64,000 nucleotides of DNA from Ruminococcaceae bacterium UBA7075 (GTDB lineage: Bacteria > Bacillota > Clostridia > Oscillospirales > Acutalibacteraceae): contig DKZL01000075.1 of assembly GCA_002493635.1 (NCBI GenBank), positions 133,733 through 197,732 of the forward strand, in the 5' to 3' direction. The position numbers were made by a program, and so were the translations under genes. Positions 15,989 through 24,597 of the stretch are shown here, piece after piece. The stretch's first letter is position 1. The number at the start of each line of letters is the position of its first letter. The notes beneath the pieces are model-generated. The model was not told the DNA's origin and searched no databases. It was given only the letters and a program-made list of their open reading frames with translations.

Positions 15989-16528
15989 TTAATAGTTTTC
16001 CTGTCTTACTTCAAAATAGCTTTGAGGATGTTTACAGACAGGGCATACATCAGGAGCAGAAGTACCAACTACTACATGACCGCAATTACGACATTCCCAA
16101 ATTGTAACACCACTCTTTTCAAATACTTGCATTGCCTCAACATTATGTAATAAAGCTCTATATCTTTCTTCGTGAAGCTTTTCGATAGCAGCAACTCCTC
16201 TAAACTGTTCAGCAAGTTCATGAAAACCTTCCTCGTCAGCTTCTTTAGCCATGCGGTCATACATATCTGTCCATTCAGCATTTTCACCTTCTGCTGCATG
16301 CAAGAGGTTTTCAGCAGTACCGCCAAGCTCGCCCAATGCCTTAAACCATAATTTTGCGTGTTCTTTTTCGTTTTCAGCAGTTTTCAAGAAAAGAGCTGCA
16401 ATTTGTTCATATCCGGCTTTTTTAGCAACAGAAGCAAAATAAGTGTATTTATTTCTTGCTTGTGATTCACCCGCAAAAGCCTCCCATAAATTTTTTTCGG
16501 TCTTTGTACCTGCATATTGATTTTTCAT
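15989..16528 (-). CDS. rbr: Rubrerythrin
   Basis: A 179-residue non-heme iron peroxidase of anaerobes that reduces hydrogen peroxide. The N-terminal four-helix ferritin-like domain has the diiron ligands in AFAGESQARNKYTYFA, ENEKEHA and AAIEKLHEERY. The C-terminal rubredoxin domain has two CxxC knuckles, CRNCGH and CPVCKHP. AGGAGG lies just before the ATG. The gene is single, and fits defence against oxygen in a strict anaerobe. Confidence 0.95.
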   Translation of the reverse strand: MKNQYAGTKTEKNLWEAFAGESQARNKYTYFASVAKKAGYEQIAALFLKTAENEKEHAKLWFKALGELGGTAENLLHAAEGENAEWTDMYDRMAKEADEEGFHELAEQFRGVAAIEKLHEERYRALLHNVEAMQVFEKSGVTIWECRNCGHVVVGTSAPDVCPVCKHPQSYFEVRQENY

Positions 16529-16641
16529 TTTTACCTCCTAAAATCTGATTGCGGCTTATGATATTAGTATACTGAAAAAGTGTTTATTAATATGTAACCG
16601 CACATTTTTAAAAAACAAGAATTATTCTCGTCTTTATATCT

Positions 16642-16669
16642 ATTTTAACACAAATATTTTATATTGCAA
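16642..16669 (-). promoter_or_regulatory. Candidate rubrerythrin promoter
   Basis: On the minus strand TTGCAA (16664-16669) and TAAAAT (16642-16647) are 16 bases apart, about 115 bases before the gene. No PerR-type box was found. The remaining A/T-rich sequence between rbr and the rfb terminator shows nothing else. Confidence 0.35.
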
Positions 16670-16753
16670 GAGCTTTTTTAGGAAATCAATTTATTATGTC
16701 ATATCACCATAAAGATTTGATCTCATTACTCTGTAATAAGCGTTAAAAGAATA

Positions 16754-16782
16754 ACCGGCAACAATAATTTACTGTTGCCGGT
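16754..16782 (-). terminator. Terminator of the rfb operon
   Basis: Ten-base arms of the ACCGGCAACA / TGTTGCCGGT type (one mismatch near the loop) lie 24 bases after rfbC. A U-containing tract (TTATTCTTTT) follows on the minus strand. Confidence 0.7.
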
Positions 16783-16805
16783 GATAGCTAAATATCTGCA
16801 TAAAA

Positions 16806-17411
16806 TTAAAACTTAAATGTGTCCTTAATACCTACCCACTTCTGATCTTTGTCGCTGAGGTTAAGTGGTGTGCCATCAACAGTATAGCCCTTGCCGCTAG
16901 CTGTACCGTTATATCTTCCCTGTAACATTGGCCATTCTATACCAATTTCAGGGTCATTCCAAGCCAATCCGCCTTCGTCATTCGGATGGTAGAAGTCATC
17001 GCATTTATAACAAAACTCCGCTGTATCAGTGAGAACTAAGAAACCGTGAGCAAACCCTTTCGGAATTAAAAACTGCTTTTTGTTTTCTTCGCTAAGCTCT
17101 ATTCCATACCACTTTCCATAAGTTTCTGAATTTTTTCTTAAATCTACTGCTACATCAAAAACCGAGCCTTTAATAGCTCTTACAAGTTTTGTTTGAGGAA
17201 AGTTTTTCTGGAAATGAAGTCCACGCAAAACACCTTTTGTACTCATAGACTGATTGTCCTGTACAAAATTAATATTAATCCCTGCATCTTCCATATCTCT
17301 TTGGCTGTATGTTTCCATAAAGTATCCACGGTTATCACCATGTACAGCAGGAGTTATAACACATAGTCCCTGAATTCCCGATACATTTTTTTCAACTGTA
17401 ATCTGTCCCAT
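16806..17411 (-). CDS. rfbC: dTDP-4-dehydrorhamnose 3,5-epimerase
   Basis: A 201-residue cupin-fold epimerase, the third step of dTDP-L-rhamnose synthesis. Recognisable segments are GDNRGYFMETY, FVQDNQSMS, GVLRGLHFQ with the active-site His, and FAHGFLVLTD. It is somewhat longer at the C-terminus than the enterobacterial protein. A strong AAGGAGATAT precedes the ATG. It is the last gene of the rfbA-rfbB-rfbD-rfbC operon, nine bases after rfbD. Confidence 0.95.
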   Translation of the reverse strand: MGQITVEKNVSGIQGLCVITPAVHGDNRGYFMETYSQRDMEDAGININFVQDNQSMSTKGVLRGLHFQKNFPQTKLVRAIKGSVFDVAVDLRKNSETYGKWYGIELSEENKKQFLIPKGFAHGFLVLTDTAEFCYKCDDFYHPNDEGGLAWNDPEIGIEWPMLQGRYNGTASGKGYTVDGTPLNLSDKDQKWVGIKDTFKF

Positions 17412-17420
17412 AATATCTCC

Positions 17421-18311
17421 TTAAAGCTCTGCATCTCTTAAATATCTTTTTACTGCATCCTGCCATAGAGGTAGTGGCTTAAATCCTGATTCGGTAAGCT
17501 TGGATTTTTCAAGTCTGCTGTTTTCAGGCCTTTTTGCTATACTTAGCCCATACTCCTCAGTTGAAACAGGAATTACCTTGGTATCAAGTCCATATTGCTT
17601 GTAAAACTCTACGCAGAAATCATACCATGAAATGTACCCGCCTTCGTTGGTGGCATGATAATATCCGTACTTTTCTGTTTCACTCATATCTACAAGAAGT
17701 CTGCTTAAATCCAGACAATAGGTTGGAGTGCCTATCTGATCATTAACTACTTTTACTTCCTTATGAGTTTTCCCTACATTAATCATAGTCTTAATAAAGT
17801 TTTTGCCATTCAGTCCAAATACCCAAGCTATTCTTACAATAAAATATTTGTCCACAATTGTGCTTACTGCCTGTTCACCCTTTAGCTTAGTTTCGCCATA
17901 ATAATTTATCGGATTGTAGTCCTTGCAATCAGGCAGCCAAGGCTCTGTACCCTCACCGTTAAACACATAATCTGTTGAAATGTAAATCATTTTGCAATCA
18001 AGTTTTTTACAGGCTTCTGCAATATATTCAGTTCCGCTAACATTTATTGCATAAACCTTTTCTTTAAATCCTTCCTTCTCGGCGTCATCTACTGCTGTCC
18101 AGGCTGCACAATGAATAACTACATCAGGACGGATCTCAGCTAAACATTTATTTACATCTTTTTTATCAGTAATATCAAGCTGAATATATTTAAAATCATA
18201 AGACACAGACTCTAAAATATCAGAGCCTACAGCTTCATAGCCGCGAGATATAAGTTCATTCATTACATCATAACCAAGTTGTCCGCCTACACCGGTAACA
18301 AAAGCTTTCAT
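17421..18311 (-). CDS. rfbD: dTDP-4-dehydrorhamnose reductase
   Basis: A 296-residue short-chain dehydrogenase that makes dTDP-L-rhamnose. The N-terminal Rossmann motif is TGVGGQLGYDV, the catalytic region is STDYVFNGE with the YxxxK pair in YYGETKLKGE, and the C-terminus has RPENSRLEKSKL, typical of the family. Its ATG overlaps the rfbB stop codon by one base (TAATG), so translation is coupled. Confidence 0.95.
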   Translation of the reverse strand: MKAFVTGVGGQLGYDVMNELISRGYEAVGSDILESVSYDFKYIQLDITDKKDVNKCLAEIRPDVVIHCAAWTAVDDAEKEGFKEKVYAINVSGTEYIAEACKKLDCKMIYISTDYVFNGEGTEPWLPDCKDYNPINYYGETKLKGEQAVSTIVDKYFIVRIAWVFGLNGKNFIKTMINVGKTHKEVKVVNDQIGTPTYCLDLSRLLVDMSETEKYGYYHATNEGGYISWYDFCVEFYKQYGLDTKVIPVSTEEYGLSIAKRPENSRLEKSKLTESGFKPLPLWQDAVKRYLRDAEL

Positions 18312-19330
18312 TATCTTTCACCATACATCTTTTTATAATAGTTCTGGTATTCACCGCTGATGATAGTTTCCCACCATTCTTTATTATCAAGGTACCATTG
18401 GATAGTTTTCTTGATGCCGTCCTTAAATTTTGTTTCCGGTAACCAACCAAGCTCGTTGTGAATCTTTGTCGGATCAATAGCATAGCGCATATCGTGACCT
18501 TTTCTGTCTGCTACATACGTAATTAAATCTTCTGATTTTCCTAATTCTTTACAAATAATTTTTACAATATCAATATTCTTCATCTCGTTATGACCACCGA
18601 TATTATAAACCTCACCTACTCTTCCCTTATGTATTATAAGATCAATAGCTTTGCAATGATCTTCAACATAAAGCCAGTCACGAACATTGATGCCTTCACC
18701 GTAAACCGGAAGCGGTTTATCGTTGAGAGCGTTTATGATCATAAGCGGAATCAGCTTTTCAGGAAAGTGATATGGACCATAGTTATTTGAGCAACGACTT
18801 ATAGTTACAGGCAAGCCATATGTTCTGTGGTATGCAAGAACAAGTAAGTCAGCACCTGCTTTTGAAGAACTGTATGGGCTTGATGTATGAATTGGTGTTT
18901 CTTCTGTAAAGAAAAGATCAGGTCTGTCAAGCGGCAAATCACCGTATACCTCATCAGTTGAAACCTGATGATAACGAGTAATGCCATACTTTCGGCAAGC
19001 ATCCATAAGTACAGCTGTACCTTTAATATTAGTGTCAAGAAACACCTCCGGACTTTCAATTGAACGGTCAACATGGCTTTCTGCAGCAAAGTTTACAACC
19101 ATATCCGGCTTTTCTTCTTCAAATAGCTTATAAACAGCTTCTCTGTCGGTAATACTTGCCTTTACAAAACGGAAATTCGGATTGTGAATTACCGATTCAA
19201 GAGTAGATAGGTTACCTGCATATGTTAAACAGTCTAAACAGATAATTCTATAATCCGGGTATTTATTAAGCATATGGAATACAAAGTTAGAACCGATAAA
19301 ACCTGCACCGCCTGTAACGATAATTGTCAT
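18311..19330 (-). CDS. rfbB: dTDP-glucose 4,6-dehydratase
   Basis: A 339-residue extended-SDR enzyme that converts dTDP-glucose to the 4-keto-6-deoxy sugar. Motifs: TGGAGFIGSNF for NAD, FAAESHVDRS, STDEVYGDL and YSSSKAGADLL with the YxxxK pair, then RCSNNYGPYHFPEKLIPL. Gene order and length are standard. It begins 13 bases after rfbA. The pathway product, rhamnose, would go into cell-wall polysaccharide. Confidence 0.97.
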   Translation of the reverse strand: MTIIVTGGAGFIGSNFVFHMLNKYPDYRIICLDCLTYAGNLSTLESVIHNPNFRFVKASITDREAVYKLFEEEKPDMVVNFAAESHVDRSIESPEVFLDTNIKGTAVLMDACRKYGITRYHQVSTDEVYGDLPLDRPDLFFTEETPIHTSSPYSSSKAGADLLVLAYHRTYGLPVTISRCSNNYGPYHFPEKLIPLMIINALNDKPLPVYGEGINVRDWLYVEDHCKAIDLIIHKGRVGEVYNIGGHNEMKNIDIVKIICKELGKSEDLITYVADRKGHDMRYAIDPTKIHNELGWLPETKFKDGIKKTIQWYLDNKEWWETIISGEYQNYYKKMYGER

Positions 19331-19343
19331 AATATTATTCTCC

Positions 19344-20231
19344 TTAATCTATGTATTTTCCGTTTATAATATCCATAAGGTACTGCCCATATTGATTTTT
19401 CTTAACCTCTTCGTAAACCTTTAAAACATCTTCTTTTGAAATCCATCCATTGAGATATGCGATCTCTTCAAGGCAAGCAATCTTTCTGTGCTGGTGAGTT
19501 TCCATTGTATATACAAAATTTGTTGCTTCAACTAAGCTTTCATGTGTACCTGTATCAAGCCATGTAAAGCCCTGCCCTAAGAGTTCTACTTTCAGCTTAT
19601 TATTTTCAAGATAAATTCTGTTAAGGTCAGTTATTTCAAGCTCTCCACGAGCTGATGGTTTTAAATTTCCGGCATACTCCACAACTTTATTATCATAGAA
19701 ATATAGACCTGTAACACAGTAGTTTGACTTTGGTTTTTCCGGTTTTTCTTCAATTGAAATTGCCTTGCCGGTTTTATCAAACTCTACAATGCCAAAACGT
19801 TTAGGATCATCAACATAATAACCAAATACTGTAGCGCCTTTACCACTTTCTGCATTCTTAACTGCTGCTTTAAGTCTGTCGTTTAGGCCCTGTCCGGCAA
19901 AGATATTGTCACCAAGTACCATTGCAACAGAATCATTACCTATAAAGTCCGCACCAATAATAAATGCTTGTGCAAGTCCGTCAGGGCTTGGCTGTATTTT
20001 ATAAGACAGATTTACTCCGAATTGACTTCCGTCACCAAGCAAAGACTCGAACCTGGGTGTGTCCTGAGGTGTTGAAATAATTAAAATATCACGAATACCG
20101 GCATTCATAAGTACAGACATTGGATAATAAATCATTGGCTTGTCATATACCGGTAAAAGCTGTTTTGATGTTACCTTTGTCAGCGGGTAAAGTCTTGTTC
20201 CTGAGCCACCTGCTAAAATAATCCCCTTCAT
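19344..20231 (-). CDS. rfbA: Glucose-1-phosphate thymidylyltransferase
   Basis: A 295-residue nucleotidyltransferase, the first enzyme of dTDP-rhamnose synthesis. The N-terminus MKGIILAGGSGTRLYPLT is the nucleotide-binding signature, followed by KQLLPVYDKPMIYYP, the metal-binding LGDNIF segment and the sugar-binding region EKPEKPKSNYCVTGLYF. It is first in the operon. The 265 bases between it and the tRNA gene hold A/T-rich sequence and a short hairpin (20370-20397). Confidence 0.97.
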   Translation of the reverse strand: MKGIILAGGSGTRLYPLTKVTSKQLLPVYDKPMIYYPMSVLMNAGIRDILIISTPQDTPRFESLLGDGSQFGVNLSYKIQPSPDGLAQAFIIGADFIGNDSVAMVLGDNIFAGQGLNDRLKAAVKNAESGKGATVFGYYVDDPKRFGIVEFDKTGKAISIEEKPEKPKSNYCVTGLYFYDNKVVEYAGNLKPSARGELEITDLNRIYLENNKLKVELLGQGFTWLDTGTHESLVEATNFVYTMETHQHRKIACLEEIAYLNGWISKEDVLKVYEEVKKNQYGQYLMDIINGKYID

Positions 20232-20458
20232 AGCCTTACTCCTAAACGTTGAATTTATAAAATAACAAACAAATATATTTTAGCACACATACAATAATTA
20301 ATCAATATTTTATGAAGATAATTTGTGGGGAATAAATGCCATCTAAATCAATTATTGTGATATAGAAAAGCTGCATAGAAAAGTGTTTATGCAGCTATTA
20401 ATGTCAACAGGTTACGAAAGAGACGTCAATTTCAGTCGAGCTGCAAAAATAAAAACAA

Positions 20459-20490
20459 CGCTGAACCCAAAGAACGAATTGGGTCCAGCG
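20459..20490 (-). terminator. Terminator of tRNA-Ser
   Basis: On the minus strand the arms CGCTGGACCC and GGGTTCAGCG form a strong hairpin seven bases after the tRNA CCA end, followed by TTGTTTTTATTTTT. Confidence 0.85.
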
Positions 20491-20496
20491 TCACGC

Positions 20497-20585
20497 TGGC
20501 GGAGACGGCGGGATTCGAACCCGCGGGGGATTGCTCCCTAACTGATTTCGAGTCAGCCCCGTTATGACCACTTCGATACGTCTCC
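20497..20585 (-). tRNA. tRNA-Ser (anticodon CGA)
   Basis: The minus strand folds as an 89-nt class II tRNA. The acceptor GGAGACG pairs with CGTCTCC, followed by G and an encoded CCA. The anticodon stem CTGA/TCAG has the loop CTCGAAA, giving anticodon CGA (codon UCG). The long variable arm is typical of tRNA-Ser, and the T loop is GGTTCGAATCC. Confidence 0.95.
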
Positions 20586-20700
20586 GTATTTATATATTAA
20601 TAATTGTAATGCTACAATATATTTTAACGATTTTTTCTTATGTTGTCAAGGATAAATGAACAGATTATTATCATTTTGCATAATATAAAAATGAATAAAC

Positions 20701-21162
20701 GTGATGGCAGGTGAAAATGTGGCATTCGATACAAGAGAACTGTTCGCAAGACTTATAAAGTGCGAAGCCGGTGGCGAAGGAATTGATGGTATGCGTGCGG
20801 TTGCATCCATAATAATTAACAGAGCAAATATACCTTATGGCGAGTTTGCAAGAGTGAGTAACGGCGGTGATGTAAGAGCAATAATAGAGCAACCCGGGCA
20901 GTTCACGTGCCTTAAAACCTCAGTAGGAGGTGAATACAATCCTCAGAATATATACAATATGACTCCTGAAGCTATTCACTACGAAATTGCTGATTGGGCA
21001 TTAGCAGGCAACACAGACAGCTCTGTTGGAGATTCAATATTTTATTTTAATCCCTTCTCAAGCAGTTGTCCAACCTATTTTCCTTCAAACAATGGTGTTA
21101 TTTACAATCGAGTAGGCGATCACTGTTTTTATTCACCTACATCGGCATATTCTAAAACATAA
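20701..21162 (+). CDS. cwlJ: Spore cortex-lytic hydrolase, CwlJ/SleB family
   Basis: A 153-residue cell-wall hydrolase made only of the SleB catalytic domain. It shows LIKCEAGGEG with the catalytic Glu, a RAVASIIINR helix and FYFNPFSSSCP near the end. It has no signal peptide and no peptidoglycan-binding domain, which is the CwlJ rather than the SleB layout. The next gene is a GerQ-like coat protein, the same pairing as cwlJ-gerQ in Bacillus, where GerQ holds CwlJ in the coat. The start (GTG 20701 or ATG 20704) is uncertain because no good ribosome site is visible. Confidence 0.85.
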   Translation: MMAGENVAFDTRELFARLIKCEAGGEGIDGMRAVASIIINRANIPYGEFARVSNGGDVRAIIEQPGQFTCLKTSVGGEYNPQNIYNMTPEAIHYEIADWALAGNTDSSVGDSIFYFNPFSSSCPTYFPSNNGVIYNRVGDHCFYSPTSAYSKT

Positions 21163-21172
21163 GGAGATAATT

Positions 21173-21808
21173 ATGGCTAATTCAGAAAAAACACCGAATA
21201 ATACTTTACCAAATCAGATTGATGCAGACAATTTGTACGGACTTGATTCTTCAAACGGATGTATGCAGGGTAACTGCGTTCCTAATACAATAAACACGGG
21301 ATACTATATACCTTCACTTCAGGAAATAGCAGCATATAATTTAGGTGCTCCATCAGTTGGCTATATGAACCCAAACAGTATGCAGCAAAACCAGTCGTAT
21401 GCAGGAAATCGCCCCCCTTTGCAACCGCAGACAAATGTCAATAACGGCAACACAATTCCTGAAGGAGTAATTACATCAGAACCGCTTCCTGAAACGCCTG
21501 CAACTGTTTTAAACTATGGTGCAACAATGGGTACAACGGTCCGCGAAGATTTAGGTATGAGCATTACCGATTTTGCAAATCCCTACCCTGTCACACCGGA
21601 AAGTATACAGTATCTTAATGGATTCATAAGAACTCAAATCGGTAGAAGAGTAACTATTGATTTTCTTGTCGGTTCTGATAATATGGTTTCAAAGTCAGGC
21701 TATCTTCTTGGTGTTGCACAAAATTATATATTGCTTAACGAGCTTGATACCAATGACATTACCACCTGTGATTTTTATAATATAAAGTTTATAAGATTCT
21801 ATTACTGA
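21173..21808 (+). CDS. gerQ: GerQ-like spore coat protein
   Basis: A 211-residue protein. The first about 130 residues are Asn/Gln/Pro-rich and disordered-looking. The C-terminal about 75 residues resemble GerQ: TPESIQYLNGFIRTQIGRRV, a central GSDNMVSKSGYLLGV and an aromatic end FIRFYY. GerQ is a coat protein needed for CwlJ localisation and function in Bacillus. The gene follows cwlJ by ten bases with AAGGAG in the gap. The Gln-rich region could allow cross-linking; that is inference. Confidence 0.75.
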   Translation: MANSEKTPNNTLPNQIDADNLYGLDSSNGCMQGNCVPNTINTGYYIPSLQEIAAYNLGAPSVGYMNPNSMQQNQSYAGNRPPLQPQTNVNNGNTIPEGVITSEPLPETPATVLNYGATMGTTVREDLGMSITDFANPYPVTPESIQYLNGFIRTQIGRRVTIDFLVGSDNMVSKSGYLLGVAQNYILLNELDTNDITTCDFYNIKFIRFYY

Positions 21809-21911
21809 TAAAACAACCGATTGTCTGGATTCATTCAAGAAGCAGCACAATACAAAAACTCACTTTTGTCCCCTATTGCTTGCGATAAGCATCCTATATT
21901 ATAAAAAAGTT

Positions 21912-21947
21912 AAAACTCTCTCAAATTATAAATTTGAGAGAGTTTTT
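21912..21947. terminator. Bidirectional terminator, gerQ / amylase
   Basis: Sixteen-base arms (AAAACTCTCTCAAATT and its complement) with a three-base loop end in T-runs on both strands. It serves both convergent genes. Confidence 0.85.
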
Positions 21948-21964
21948 AAAGTTATACTATATTG

Positions 21965-24448
21965 TTATTTATAAGATTTCCAAGAACCGCTTTCATAGAT
22001 CTGACCGGCACTCGGAATTGTAAGGTCGCCTGTCTGACTTCCTCCGCCATTGCTGAATACAACATATTTTGCTCCATCAGGGATTGCAACTCTGTAAACA
22101 TTATTTCCTATGCTCTCCATAGCTACTCCCGGCCATGCTCCTCCGAGATTAGTCTGTGTGTCATTCCAGAAATATCCATAAGAATATCCCTTTGCATAAA
22201 TATAATTATCAGAAATTGGTGCTGTTGAAGGGGTTGTAGGATCAACACTTCCGCCTATATATTTGCCGCAATTGCCTGAACGATCTTTCATATCTGCAAT
22301 ATAAAACATAATTCTTGTTACATCAGAAATATCAATACCATCCATACCGTCGGTATCAGCAGCTAAAAGTGCTTTATCTGATAAATTATGTAAATCAGCA
22401 AGATATTTTTGAACATCAGTTGCATCATCAATAGTAATTTCTCCATTATTATCTACATCACCAATAAGAATTCTTTCGTATGGCTGAGTAGTTGGAGGCG
22501 CTGTTGTAGGTTCAGTCGGTACAGTAGGCTTTGTATATCCTGGTTCTGTCGGATATGTAACAGTCTTGCTTTCCTTAGTAAAGGTATATGTTGAAGAAGT
22601 GCTTTTGCTTCCGTCAGTAGCTGTAAGTGTTATAACATAATCAGTACCAACTTCATCACCCGAGCCTATAGCAAAGGTTGTTTCCTTTGTAAATGACACC
22701 GGAGCAGCGCCATTAATGCTGTAAGTTCCTGAAGTAGCATTATTAAGACCTACTGTAATTTCGGCTGTATCAGTTACAAAATGCTCTCTTGGTGCTTCTA
22801 TTGTATTTCTCGGAACTGTATCTGAATTATAGATTACAGCAATACCATCAGAATTTGTAATTGAGCCTTTAATTGTTCCGCCGGAAACAGTAAATTTGTT
22901 GCCTGTTACCTGATCAGTATATGTTCCGTCTTTCATCTTGCCCTGAAGGTTAAGACTTACATCGCAAGCACCCTTTGAACTTACAAGAACAACACCGCTA
23001 TTGCCTCTTACATTATAGAAAAGTGTATCATTTGCACTACCAAGATTTTCGTTCTGACCAATAAAGTGATTTCTAAAGCGGTTTACTTCTGCAACACAAG
23101 GATCCATCCATGTGAGAGTTCCTACCTCACCCATCTGAGTTTGGCGTCCGATTTCTTTAGCCATCTGAGCAGGATCTTTTCTTGAATCAAAGCCATTCAT
23201 ATCATCAACAAGTCTTTCATAGGAATAATAAGGTCTTGCAAAATAAAGACCTGTTGAGTCCTTTCTTGAAGCAACGATAGCCCATGCTTTGTTAATAGTT
23301 GAGTCATTGCAGTCATATGAAGAACCGCCGCCCATATAGGTATCGTGTGATTCTGCCCAAAGAACTACCTTATTTCCCTGTCCGTGTACATAGCCGCAGT
23401 AGCCTGAATTTGAAGCACCGCCTACCTGACCATATTTAAGTGAATTTCTGATATTGTCGCCTGTTGAATTATCTGTTAGAGACATTTTGCTGAGATAGTA
23501 ATTTTCAGCAGCATTGCTGTCAATTCTGTTAAGAACCTCACCGTAATAATAAGGTGTGAAATTCTTTGTAGACTGTGCATAGCTTGTTGCACCATCCAAA
23601 ACTACATTCCAAAATTCACTTGCAAATTTTGCTTCATCAGCGGGAGTTTCAATATGCTTTGCAGCGTCAAAACGGAAGCCGTCAGCACCGTTGTCGATAC
23701 ATTCTTTGAGCAGGTTAAGAATCATATTCTGAACCTTTGGATCACCTGTATTAAGATCAGGCATACCCATATTGCCCTGTGTTACATCAAAACGTCCGTC
23801 ACTTGAATGAGTCCAGCTTGTGCTAATATGCCAATATGATGGGTCTGTCATCATATCCGGATTCCAGAACTGACCAACCTGAGGAGTAATGTCACCCATT
23901 ACTTCTTCAACCGAGCCAATTTTGTAACCCTTGATATTTCCCATATGGTTAGCTACGATATCAACAATTACTTTAATACCGTATTTTTCAGCTTCATCAC
24001 ACATTGACTTGAATTCAGCCTTAGTTCCATACCAAGTATATCCGTTATTGCACAAGGATTCAGTAACAGGCTGATAGCTTTTCCACCAGTTGCCGTCATA
24101 ACCGCCGAGGCCGTCAGGAATGCCGACATTACCGTAAGCAATGCCCTCCCAGTAATAGTCCTTAGGCTGTGTTACAGGAGATGTCTGAACGGCAGTGTAT
24201 CCTGCCTGAGCTATCTGTGGAAGGTATTTTTTGATATTATTGTATGACCAGTTCCAGCAATGCAATATAACACCTTCCTGTACATTGTCGGCAAGACCGT
24301 AGTCTGCTGCTGAAACCGCTTCAGTATCAGAATTTGATGACACCAAAGAGTTATCAATAGTCGCTGCCTGCGAAGTAAAACCTCCGATTGCAAGGCAGGA
24401 TAGCATCATACAAAGACATAGTATAACGCAAGTTAATTTCTTTCTCAA
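21965..24448 (-). CDS. Secreted GH13 alpha-amylase (AmyE-like) with dockerin and CBM26
   Basis: An 827-residue secreted starch-degrading enzyme starting at TTG 24448 after TAGGAG. Order: signal peptide (1-29); GH13 barrel like Bacillus AmyE (GH13_28), with region I DIVANHMGN (163-171), nucleophile Asp261 in DGFRFDAAKHIE, acid Glu304 in YYYGEVL, and Asp369 in AESHDTY; a beta C-domain; an Ig-like carbohydrate domain (about 575-640); a Thr/Pro linker; a dockerin (about 660-725); and a C-terminal CBM26-type starch-binding module (749-827). The first dockerin loop is regular (DVDNNGEITIDD); the second is altered (DTDGMDGIDISD). The dockerin is internal, not terminal. It likely joins an amylosome-type complex. 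Confidence 0.92.
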   Translation of the reverse strand: MRKKLTCVILCLCMMLSCLAIGGFTSQAATIDNSLVSSNSDTEAVSAADYGLADNVQEGVILHCWNWSYNNIKKYLPQIAQAGYTAVQTSPVTQPKDYYWEGIAYGNVGIPDGLGGYDGNWWKSYQPVTESLCNNGYTWYGTKAEFKSMCDEAEKYGIKVIVDIVANHMGNIKGYKIGSVEEVMGDITPQVGQFWNPDMMTDPSYWHISTSWTHSSDGRFDVTQGNMGMPDLNTGDPKVQNMILNLLKECIDNGADGFRFDAAKHIETPADEAKFASEFWNVVLDGATSYAQSTKNFTPYYYGEVLNRIDSNAAENYYLSKMSLTDNSTGDNIRNSLKYGQVGGASNSGYCGYVHGQGNKVVLWAESHDTYMGGGSSYDCNDSTINKAWAIVASRKDSTGLYFARPYYSYERLVDDMNGFDSRKDPAQMAKEIGRQTQMGEVGTLTWMDPCVAEVNRFRNHFIGQNENLGSANDTLFYNVRGNSGVVLVSSKGACDVSLNLQGKMKDGTYTDQVTGNKFTVSGGTIKGSITNSDGIAVIYNSDTVPRNTIEAPREHFVTDTAEITVGLNNATSGTYSINGAAPVSFTKETTFAIGSGDEVGTDYVITLTATDGSKSTSSTYTFTKESKTVTYPTEPGYTKPTVPTEPTTAPPTTQPYERILIGDVDNNGEITIDDATDVQKYLADLHNLSDKALLAADTDGMDGIDISDVTRIMFYIADMKDRSGNCGKYIGGSVDPTTPSTAPISDNYIYAKGYSYGYFWNDTQTNLGGAWPGVAMESIGNNVYRVAIPDGAKYVVFSNGGGSQTGDLTIPSAGQIYESGSWKSYK

Positions 24449-24502
24449 AATTATCACTCCTAAATAAAAATGCTGTAAAATGTAAATACAAAATTCACAC
24501 AA

Positions 24503-24541
24503 TTACAACTTAATAATATCAAATAGTTGTAAATAGTTCAA
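24503..24541 (-). promoter_or_regulatory. Amylase promoter with overlapping inverted repeat
   Basis: On the minus strand TTGAAC (24536-24541) and TATTAT (24513-24518) have a 17-base spacer. An inverted repeat TTACAACT-N14-AGTTGTAA (24503-24532) covers the -10 box and spacer. A repressor bound there would block the amylase promoter. The regulator is unknown. Confidence 0.5.
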
Positions 24542-24597
24542 TTTATTTTTTGCATAATAAAAAGAAGTTTTTTTGTTAATTTTGACATTGTGCTTGT

